Positions 20,790-30,800 of a stretch of 64,000 bases of DNA are shown here, piece by piece. Both the position numbers and the translations under genes were made by a program. The stretch's first letter is position 1. Each line of letters begins with the position of its first letter. The stretch is from Spirometra erinaceieuropaei (taxonomy: Eukaryota; Platyhelminthes; Cestoda; Diphyllobothriidea; Diphyllobothriidae): positions 1,150,758 to 1,214,757 of the forward strand of contig CACRXP010000006.1 in NCBI GenBank assembly GCA_902702965.1. The letters run 5' to 3'. The notes beneath the pieces were generated by a model. The model ran no database searches. It saw only the letters and a list, made by a program, of their open reading frames with translations, and was not told where the DNA came from.

Positions 20790-23420
20790 TCTGTGGATAT
20801 GTACAGAAGTCGTAACTATTTACCGGCCCCCGCAGCATAAAAGAGATCGCCAGTCGACCAGTCGTTGTTCTAATGGGGGATTCTAATGCACCCTGCATTC
20901 AATGCAACGATATGCATACGAAGTGCTCGAAGAATGCCTTCGATTACCGTCTACTAAAGACAACCCTAGAATCTCTTCTTATGCAACGTGTCCTGTTTCC
21001 AGCTAATGTGCGTGGAGGGCAACATGGCAGGTGTCTGGACCTTGTCTTCACCAAAGATACTGACCGTATAGACGAGGTGTACAACCTACAGCGCTCGGTC
21101 AAAGTGATTACGCAGTACTTTTATGGGAGTATGAGGTGTATTTTGAACCGTATAAAAAGACGATATGTGGGCATATATGTGGAAAGGCGACTTTTGCCAA
21201 ATGAGAGCTGAGGCATCACAAATAGACTGGGATGTCCTCTTCCCCGAAAACATTGACGAGGACTGGAATTTATTCAGGGATCGTTTGCTGCATCTAATGA
21301 AGAGCCATTGTCCCTTATTAAGGCCTAGGACATCCAACCTCCCTCGGTGGCTAACGCGAGAACTCAAAAATGAGATCTACAAAAAGGAAAGGTTGTGGAA
21401 GAAGTTTTGCAAAAACAACAATAATACGTCGTTTGGAGAATATGAAGTTCGAAGAAATAAGGTGAAAAGCCTGATTTTAAGGAGACGACGGGATTTCGAG
21501 GCTAATTTTCTCCACTGAGCCGTTAAAAATCCGAATCTGCTCTAGAGCTATTTGCGGAAGATCACATGTAGCAGGAATCCCATTCCTGTCATGAGGAATG
21601 ATGAAGGTTTGGAGATATCAGATATTTCAAATAAAGCTGAGAACTTTTCTCAGCTTTTCCACTCGGTTTTCATGAGAGAAGCAGAATTTATTCCATCTAT
21701 TTCTGGGAAAATGGGAGGTCTCACTATCTCAACTGTTGTGTTTCGAGAATAAGCGATTTTGGAAGAACTAAAAAGCTTGAAGGAATGTAAACCTCCCGGT
21801 CTGAACGAGATCCCAGCAAAGCTGCTCTTTGAGCTTGCCCGACAGCTGGCCAAACCACTATCCTTTCTGTGCCAGGAATCGTTTGATGCTGGAATCCTTC
21901 CCACAGACTGGAAGACGGTCCACATTACACCCGTTTACAAAAGCGGCATTCCTGATTTTGCGACAGACTGCAGACCCATCAGTCTGACATCAAACTGCTG
22001 CGAAATGATGAAGAAAACCATCAAAAAGAGTTGGTGGCTTATTTGCAAACCGACAACCACTTGTCTTATGCACAATACGGTTTTGGTAGAGAGATATCAT
22101 GTGTAATGAACTTTCAGTATAGAATTCAAAGTTGGACAAGAGCACTGGACGCAAAACACATTGTGTATGTGGCCTATATTGATTTCCGGAAGGCATTCGA
22201 CGGTGTTCCGCACCAGCGTCTCCTGTACAAGTTGAGAATCACGGGCATCGGCGGAAAACTTCTCAAATAAATCGATAATTTCCTGGTCAGCCTTTTGAAA
22301 ACTGTCTGCGTAAAACAACAGCAATCAAGGCGCATATTCACAGAGAATGGAGTCCTACAAGGCTAGGTGCGCGGACTAACGCTCTTTCTCTTGTTCATCA
22401 ATTATTGTGTAGATGGGTTGGATTGTGATAGTGTCATGTTTGCGGATGACATAAAAATCTGAAAAGTCATCCACAATGCTGCCGATCAAACCAACTTCCA
22501 AGAAAATCTTTGTCGATTGGATGAGTGGTACCGCAGATGGCTCTTATCCCTCACTTTGAACAAATTAACCATACTGCGCCTCAAAAATCAGATCCTAGTA
22601 CGCGTCAATACCATCTGAATGGAATGCTACTCCGAGAAACAGAAACGCAGAAAGATCTCGGAGTCTGAGTTTCAAACAGCCTAAAGCCTTTTGCACAATT
22701 TTGTAGGGCCGCCAAGGCCGCAACTTCAATGCTATATGCCATCAAGCAGGCATTCGCAGTTTTTGATGAAGACTGCTTCTCCAAAGTCTTCGGCACGTTT
22801 GTAAGGCCGCACCTCGAATATGCAATTCAGGCCTGGGGACCGTAGACGCAGCAGGATTCCAATTTGCTTGAAAGAGTGCATAGGCGAGCAACAAAATTAA
22901 TCAGAGTTCAAAGTGCGCTGACATACAAGATCCGCTTAACCAACCTTAATCTCTATCCTCTGAGTTATAGACAGCTGCGCGGAGACTTGATACAAACCTG
23001 CCGTATCATGTGTGGCTTGGACTGCGCACTTCAGTGCGACGACTTTTTCCAACTCGCCATTACAACTAAACTCCGGCGACATTCCTTCAAGCTACGTGTT
23101 CCCCAGGGTAGACTAAATGTTAGAAAATATTTCTTCCCCAACCGTGTCGTGGAAACGTGGAATAACCTGCCCGAGACGACTGTTCCGTCTCAATCTGTGG
23201 AGGCATTTAAATGTCGGCTTGATAGATATATGCTGCAGCAACAAGCGGACTAGGTGATTTTTAGCCATGAGACCAGTGACATATGTAAATCAGTGTCTGC
23301 ATTCACTTAATGCTGTAATTTCTTCAATTTCTGATTTTTTTATCGATTTTTTAATGTATAAATAGGGAGTTCAAAGGAGTAATCCTATTTCCCTCAAATG
23401 CACTGACTGACTGAGATTCT
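20790..23420 (+). mobile_element. CR1-type non-LTR retrotransposon, 5'-truncated, decayed
   Basis: Order of pieces: endonuclease C-terminus (VVTIYRPP at about 20810, VLMGDSNAPC at about 20868, 'GRCLDLVFTKD' at about 21030); linker (21165-21518, 'LPRWLTRELKNEIYKKERLW'); reverse transcriptase (21759-22270: 'LKECKPPGLNEIPAKLLFE', 'PVYKSG', 'CRPISLTSNCCEMMKK', 'YIDFRKAFDGVPHQRLL'); catalytic FADD at about 22437 followed at once by a stop; C-terminal domain (22864-23253, 'LERVHRRATKLIRVQ', 'YPLSYRQLRGDLIQTCRI', 'RHSFKLRVPQGRLNVRKYFF', 'NRVVETWNNLPETTV'). The 3' UTR ends in ACTGACTGACTGA near 23402. Stops and frameshifts in most segments: inactive. The open 129-codon tail at 22864-23253 could mislead gene finders. 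Confidence 0.9.
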
Positions 23421-24759
23421 TCATTAAGAATCTCAAGATTAATCTCGTCCAGACTGGACCTCCTAAGGAGTTATACTCTGATCTCTCTCCACTTCTCCTG
23501 CTCAACGAGTAACAGGTCTCGTTGAAAAAGCCGTTTGGTGAGCCTTTCGGAGTTCGCGTTTCCTGATTAGCAGTGAATTAGTTTTAACCTCATTCTGAAA
23601 AAGAAGCTTAAGCAGTCTTGATTTGCCTGACTCATCCATTTAGTATCTTATTAAGCCAATCCTTTAGGCTTTTAGAACAGTGTCTGTCTCGTCCCCCTTA
23701 AAAGGACTTTAGGATATTGTTGGAATAGTTCCGTGTCAAAGTGTGTTCCTGTCTTTTTCCTATCGGAAGTATCTTCAGGCATGCAATTTATAAATATGCA
23801 TTTACTGCCATCCATTAGAGGGCCCTGTTGTTTCTTCTTATTTTCAGAGATTTCATCATGGCCATTCTGGTTTCCATTGCGTTTTTGTTGAGGAGGTATG
23901 ATGTGGCCGAGTTAACGCATGGTCGTTCGCTTACCTGGACTTTTTGATTGTTATCTCCGACAGCTCGTTTTTTGCGTACTGTGTGCTTAAACTCGGCCCT
24001 CTCATACTGACGTTCTGGCTTACTTTGTTTCTTCGGGATGCTTTGAGACGATTTTTTGTTTCCTCAGACCCCTTAGCTTGCCCTTTTTCCGCACAACAGT
24101 CTATTTAGTGGTTTTGCTTAACCCTGTAGGCCTGTCGTCACCTTTCTCACTGGTTGTGATCTCACTTTTTGCGTTTTCCTACTTAATTTTATCCTTCTGC
24201 CTGCGTTTAGCGTAATTACACGCATTCATGCATAATTTTTCTTACTCTTCCTTGAGTCATGCATAAATCAATTTATGTTCCTTCCTAGCATTTCAAATCA
24301 CGGGCTTCTATCAAGCGCGTCAATTCCTTATTTCGATGTAGTGCAACATGATTCCGGAATCTGCCTGTCCAACTTTACTTCTTGTGTATAGTATCATCAG
24401 GCCCGTTTATCTGAGGCAAGTGTTGGTGCTTGCCTCTGAACGCCTTACTTTACTGTCCACCATGCCGATGAAAAATATGAACATGTAAATTGTCCTCGAA
24501 TCACAAACATGTCCGGGGGTATGTTTTGGGTCGGAACTGGTGGCGGATCAAAAACATATAGCTGGAACAAAATGAGTAGCACGTCTACGAACATTTAACA
24601 TCAGCATAAATGTGTTTGGTGATACTTTGTCTCTTGAAAGACATAAATATATCGTTTCTTCAGTCCAGTGAGTTGTATGCCTATTGGCGCATCACTCTCA
24701 TGAGGATCAAGCTTCTCCAAAAGTTGCCTATGGATGGGAACACAGCGACGTCAGCAGAC
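23421..24759. other. No recognisable feature
   Basis: AT/T-rich DNA between two CR1 copies in opposite orientation. No ORF or repeat match worth calling. Confidence 0.4.
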
Positions 24760-25925
24760 TAAGAATTTTATCCCTAGAACACTCTCTTAGGGAATAATAA
24801 CCTCTTTTCGTCCACATTCGCCTCAATCACGCGTGGTTTTTGAAGATGGCCTAGCATGCTGATGATAGTTGTTGGCTCGCTGGGGTCGTCCGCAGCGAGA
24901 CAACAGCCCCGACATTGCAGTGTGCGAAACGTTTGTACCAGGTCACGTTGCAGCTTGCTATAATTCATGTGCAAGACGTCAAGAATGAACAGTCGTTATT
25001 CATAAGGCAGTGGGCCTTCGCCATTAATTAGCTTGGTCGCACGCCATCAAACTTTCACATAGACACTGTGCTCTTTGACAGCTCATCGTCCCCAGGCTTG
25101 GGTGGCAAATTCTAATTACGGTTGCATAAAGACATCACAGAAAGACCGTTTGTTGTAAATCGCAAAAGTATGCTAAATGAGGTACGAGCTTGCCACTGCG
25201 AATTTAGCCGCCTTCGAGCAATTAATCGATGACGTTAATGAGGGTGTGACCCACATCCCTAGATCCTTCTGAGCGTCTACCACCTACAGCAGTGTGTCAT
25301 TCAGATGGAACACCCTCCCGTTCGAAGTGCTGGTTTTGCCAATCCACAGAATATTTCACTTGTTAGTATTGCACCGGGAAAGCCAATGGCTCGGCCACTG
25401 CTTTGGACGACGCCAGCATGACTGTGGTTGCGCTTCATCAACTTCGTTGCGGCTGATATTCCAAAGTTCTCTGTCGTCGGAAAACATGGCAGTGTCGCAA
25501 CCTGGCTCATGGGTGGAGTCATTGATAAGAGTTAGGAAGAGAGTATGGTCATGAAATTTGCTGTCGAAAACTCCCCTCGCATCTCATACATCCGCCGGCG
25601 GCTGATCGTTAACATAGGAATTTTGGGACCGACCGATCAAGAAGCCTTACCCCTGACCCATATATGGCTGAGCTTCTATAGAAGACAGTGGTGAGGCACA
25701 CTATCGAAGGCCTTCCTGAAGTCGACGCAGGCAGCGTGAGCCTCGTTTCCTACATCAATCACCGGAGTCAAAACGTTGTAGATAGCACAAAAAATTGGTA
25801 ACACAGGACCTCCCACTACGGAATCCGTGCTGAAAATCAGTAGGCAGAAGGTTTCGTTTAAAAGTACTTCACTCCTTATCCAATTATTCTCTTCATAACA
25901 TTTTAGCAAATGGAAAAAAAGCTAA
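24760..25925 (-). pseudogene. CR1-type LINE fragment, minus strand
   Basis: Read on the minus strand from right to left: reverse transcriptase palm 'AACVDFRKAFDSVPHHCLL' (25676-25735), 'DTAMFSDDRELWN' near 25480 (FADD changed to FSDD), and the C-terminal 'YSKLQRDLVQTFRTLQ' with 'LLFPKRVF' at 24774-24974. It is the same architecture as the plus copy at 20.8-23.4 kb but with internal deletions and several stops. Inactive. Confidence 0.75.
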
Positions 25926-27243
25926 TTAGTTTGAAATTGTTTGCGGAGACTCGGTATCTATACTTGTACAACACTGTAGTCCATACAGATTGCCGATGAT
26001 CTGGCAGGCATCCCGTCCCTTGTACCAATGTGATTTGCGAGGATGAAGCCCAAGGCTTAGATGTTGTCCTCTTACTGTAGAACGAAAACCAAATTTGAAT
26101 CTGTTAATGTTATCGACATAAGTATTATAAACAGAAGGACAAATCAGCAGGCGCCTAAAAATTCCCTACTCTATAAAGCCCTTTTTAAAATTTAAAATGT
26201 ACAGTTGGATGGCTGCCTTGAACTCCAGGCCACTTTATTGCCACTAAAGTCACTGTTCTCTTTGAACCGATAGTGCTATCTTGGCGTTAAACACTTGCCC
26301 ATTTATACCTTCAAGCATGTGCTGGATCCTAGTTAATTGGAAATAATTGCGTACTTAATGTGTGAACACATATCTTAAGGTCAACAACTATAGGGAAAGG
26401 GATTAAACTCTTTTGATCAATGTTATCTTAAGACTTCACACACGAGTGATTGAGCTTGCTTATTTTTCACCAATCTTCCACGCGCGGCCTTCTATTAGTT
26501 TGGAGGGCAGTTGGATTCTCTGTCCGCTAAGTAGGTGGCCCTTCGCATATTGTCATCTTCATTTGTTTTTCAAGTAGTTTTTAAGGCCCTCCTGTGAAAA
26601 TTTATTTTATTCTTAAAAATTTTATGCAAGACTATCGGTTATTTCCAGAAAGCTCATCATCAGGCGCACTATAGCAACCAATTGATTGCAACGATTTAAG
26701 TTTTCCTTACCGGCCAACTTATTTAACTTCAAATTATATGTCTTAGGATGTCTATCTCTTAATTTACACACATGCACCAGGAAACGTCGGCCGAGATTTG
26801 ACTTTACGAGTTGCATTTTCGACATATGTCGAAAATAACGTACTTAATACCTAGTCTTCGCCATTCGTCAACCGAAGATTTGTCGCAGAAGATTTAAAAA
26901 GAATCGTTAGTTAGTTATTTTTGTCTTGGCTGTCTGTTATCTGGGTGTCTATACATGAGAACTCTTTCCCAGCAACGTGTGTTTCGTCAGATTTCGATAT
27001 CGCACGTACACCTTTAACTTGATCTCCTAATGCTGCTTCTCTGGTCTCCCAAATCTGTTCACTTTTTGAGTTAAAATGTGTGTCTTTCAATTTTCTTACA
27101 TTCACTATTATATAACCTATTATCCCTAGACCTTTTGTCCACGAAGATCAAATAGATAAGCAGTTGATATCGGCTGAAGACTGCAGCGTGTGGACTTGGG
27201 CATGTTCTGTCCACAAATGGGTTCCAGTACGTCGACATAGACA
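25926..27243. other. Region upstream of the adenylyl cyclase start; nothing specific
   Basis: AT-rich DNA without recognisable coding or repeats. The cyclase promoter and any 5' UTR exon presumably lie here, but I cannot place a TATA box or initiator with confidence. Confidence 0.35.
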
Positions 27244-27874
27244 ATGTCTTCAAACACCAAACTCCGCGCGTCACCTTCTCAGGACGATCCTTCGGTGAAC
27301 AGCTCGCCCTTCAAAGTTACCGAAGCACGTCAGCAACGCGTCCATCGAGGCTGCTGCGGCCATACGCAGCATACCATACCATGTCTTTTAGAAAGTCTCT
27401 TCTCCGGAGTCTTTGTGGTACCTCTGTATCGCGAAAACCTGTACCTCTTTTTTATCCTTTTCTCGGGGGCCGCCTGCATTCTCTCTACCCACCGCACGCT
27501 CTCGTTGCTGTCCTTCACAAGTGGCACTTTGGTGGCCCGCACCAGCTTGATGCAACCACTTCTCATGCTCACAACTTTTGCAACTTGCATGGTGGGCATA
27601 GTATGCACCAAGTCGCAACTCACCCGTTCACATCGCATCTGCCCTTTACACATGTCCTGGTACTCCTCTCGTCTAAATAGGCGTCTTCAACGCGCACTCT
27701 GGTGTGTACCAGTCGCCCTTGCCCTTTATACTATAGCCTGTCTTCCAATTCCAACAGATCGGCATTATTCCGTTTCTTCGCTTCTCACACTTTCTGCCTT
27801 TTGTCGTTTGAGAGGACCGTCAGACTGGGAGACTCCGCTTTTTAACAATTCCGCGCAATTGAATGGGACTGCAG
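27244..27874 (+). CDS. Adenylyl cyclase exon 1: N-terminus and membrane segments 1-3
   Basis: 210 codons plus 1 nt (phase 1). A polar N-terminus with basic stretches is followed by hydrophobic segments around LYLFFILFSGAACILS, LMQPLLMLTTFATCMVGIVC and WCVPVALALYTIACLPI. The Leu-rich approach to segment 1 (CLLESLF..) resembles the LE-x-L-Y-x-x-Y region of membrane cyclases. The donor is CAG|GTGGGT at 27875; its leftover G joins GC of exon 2 to make Gly. The 107-codon minus-strand frame opposite this exon is a shadow. Confidence 0.8.
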
Positions 27875-30800
27875 GTGGGTTTCGTCTCTAAGCTTTGTAT
27901 CCCACCAACTGAATTTATTGCATCTCCACGTGTGGCTTTTAATTTAATTTAATGTCCTGGTACCCAGTAAGGTTGTTTTTCCTCACTTTCACAATGACTT
28001 TTTTTCCCTCAGGCACTACGAAATACCTCGTGACTCCTTCTGTTGATGTTTTCCGTGGTCTCTGGCCCCTTATCTTTGCCACACTGAATATACAGTCACT
28101 TCTGGTTGGCCTGCTTCCCCTAACAATCAGACTCCTCATATGCGCTTCTATAGCCGGTCTTCACTCTGCCATGGTACTGGTCAGCCACTTTGCAGCAACA
28201 CTACCACCACCGAAACCGTACTTCCTTTCTGACGACTACATTGTCTTTGAGTGCTCACCGACATATGTTGCGGCAATGGAACACACTGCCGTGGCCTGGT
28301 GGAACAGTGCCGAAATGTATTTCTGGCGAGGAGTAAGTTACCGACCCTCTTTCGCACCTCAAACTTTGGAACTAGTTTTGAACTTATGGCTACATCGGCT
28401 CATAAATGTCTACTTAATTCAAGCGTTGGATTGAAAATTGATCTGAGTTAAGCAATATTCTCCCAGTAGAGGCGGCTGTTTTGTTAGATTCGGTTGCAAA
28501 ACAATTTGACTGTCTCCTCTATAAAACTGTCTCTGCAGTACAAAAGCATCGCAAAACCCACAGGAGACAGCTTTAACCGTGTAGTCTTTTCCAAAATTTT
28601 ATTATTAATGCCAGCTTTCGGGCCATTCAGTCGCGTGGTGTTGAGGACCTAATAAAGTTACGGGCTTTGGGAGCCCTGGTAGTTGGAGTTCAAGTTTTCT
28701 ACTAGGGTCCGCCATGCAGGGCGTCTGATCCAAAACATTTGGCGAAAAATGCGTTCTGACTACCGGCACGTTGCAGACGGCTCATGTACAACAAGCCAAT
28801 CCATTCTGAAGTTTAGAAAGCTATGTTAAAACCGAACACCTCAAGCAGCCTGAACCACTAAAGCTCGCTGACTCCTCAGTTAAAGAAGGGGATATTCCAG
28901 CATGTTTGCCTGAACTATTTTCATCTGCAGTTGTTGGCGCTCCTGCGCTGCTCCTTATATATTCCCACTTAGTTTTATCTCTAGATGACTAGTAAAGTTA
29001 TCTGTGGTTAGGTCTCATCCCGGACCTCCACTAAAACCTTCAATTTTTCTTTTTCGAATGCGGCAAGATGTTTGTGTGGCATTGCTTTAATAGTGCGGGT
29101 TGAACGTGATCTTATACTATTTAACTGCACGACAGTACGGTGCTAGCTTCTTTAGCTATTAATCATTTTTCTAGGTTTTCCGGACTTTCTCGCGGTAATT
29201 ACGATATTTTATGATTTATACGGTGCTCTTTTACGGTCATTTATGCATATTTGCATATCTGCATGTGTCTTCGTTTCTACTCCCTTACTCACGTGAAAGC
29301 ACAAGCTATCTTTTAAGATTTCATTGATTAAAAAAAATCTGAACAGATATTTTTTTCTCTAGAAGAGGTTATTCGGCTTCATATAGTTGCCAAAATGATG
29401 AACATCACACTGCGAACTTGGGTGCATTTTCGAGTTAGACTATTCAAAAGGGTGGCGCAGTTATCTGCCGCCTATCTTTTTTGCTTTCCTCAGTTTTTTT
29501 CATTGGATCGTAGTGCTGACCTCTAATTAGGTATAAATTTTGTCCGAAAACTTTGAACAGGCGATGTATGCTCCGCCGCAAGTCTTTTGTTCACCAACCT
29601 TTTTTCTTCATCCAGTTTGCTGTCAACTTGCTGTCTTTCGTGTCCGCGAACCTTGTGGGCTACCACCTTGCCCGACTAAAAGAGCTGGCCCAGTGGCGAT
29701 GTCTCTTTGTTGTCCTCTCCAGTTCTGCTCGCAGCCGTCATCTCCAATTAGCTCAGAGCAAGTTGGTGAGCTGACTAATTTTCGTACTTTTTCCTGCTTA
29801 CGATTGTCTGTGTAGGCAAGAACGTAGCAATTTTACTGACTGACTGACGCTTTCAACAGTCGAGTATACAGCGTGCTTTCACAGGCGTACTACACGAAAG
29901 GTCTAACAGAATTGTACATTTCTGTTGGAGTTTGTGGTCGTCTTTGTCATTTTTTCGTTGCCATGTCTTTGTATCGCTATCTGCTCAGTGCGATAGCGGT
30001 GGTGACCTCCCCGTTTGACCAGTCAGCGATGAATGTTCGAGTCTATGTTCTAGCCGTTTGACGTGACGGCGCATTTGGTTTTATCGACGGCTGAACTAGT
30101 TGTTGGACTGTCTCTGATTGAACTCGGAGCGGCTGCTGTTGTTTCTAAGTTCGCCTCATCCACCCTGAACACCCCTCTGTAGAGGCTGCGGCTTAAGGCC
30201 TCTAATCGAGATGGGTGGTCGAGGCGCCGACTCCCTTGTGGGCAGCACAAGCTTTCACAATGGACGCTTGGCTCGAATACCCCAAATGTCGGCCAACCAC
30301 TAAACGTTTTGGAGCATCTCCTTTTCACTTTTTAAACCATTGTCCCGTAGTTCGAATATTAGTGCTGCCCCGTTTTCCTCCGCTCAACCCACCCTGTCTT
30401 TTACTCCACTTTGCGCAGAGCATTGTCTCGCGTTCCCTGGTGCCAGCGCCCCTGGCTGCAGATTTGGAACAGGACTTTACCAGCGGTGTCTGCTCCTGGA
30501 CCTCGCCCTTGGTCATCTATCTCCGCAACGTCAGGTGGGCAGGTTTCTACCATTCAACTTGCAGCTCCCATACTGTTTGGTTTGGATTCCATTTGGGCGG
30601 CTGGTCTGCTTACCGCTGGTGGAGTTAAGTAGGGGGGAGGGTAGGGGCTGGACCGACGTAACTCATACCTTAAAGGCATGCTTTAATTCCCTAGATTTGA
30701 TCTCGGCCTGATTTTTGCAGGCAGCAGGGCACATGTGTCGGCTTTTGATCCATGGAAAGAATCATGATAGGGCTACCGGCCGACACTGCTTTTGATCCAC

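Noticed and set aside
22864..23253. 129-codon ORF as a host gene
   Set aside because: It is the intact C-terminal domain of the CR1 reverse transcriptase protein, continuous with broken upstream CR1 pieces.
20000..23420. CR1 inverted pair as simple twin-priming inversion
   Set aside because: Both parts contain the same endonuclease segment. Twin priming should give complementary, non-overlapping parts.
27330..27653. 107-codon minus-strand ORF
   Set aside because: Antisense of cyclase exon 1. The hydrophobic segments and phase-matched splicing are on the plus strand.
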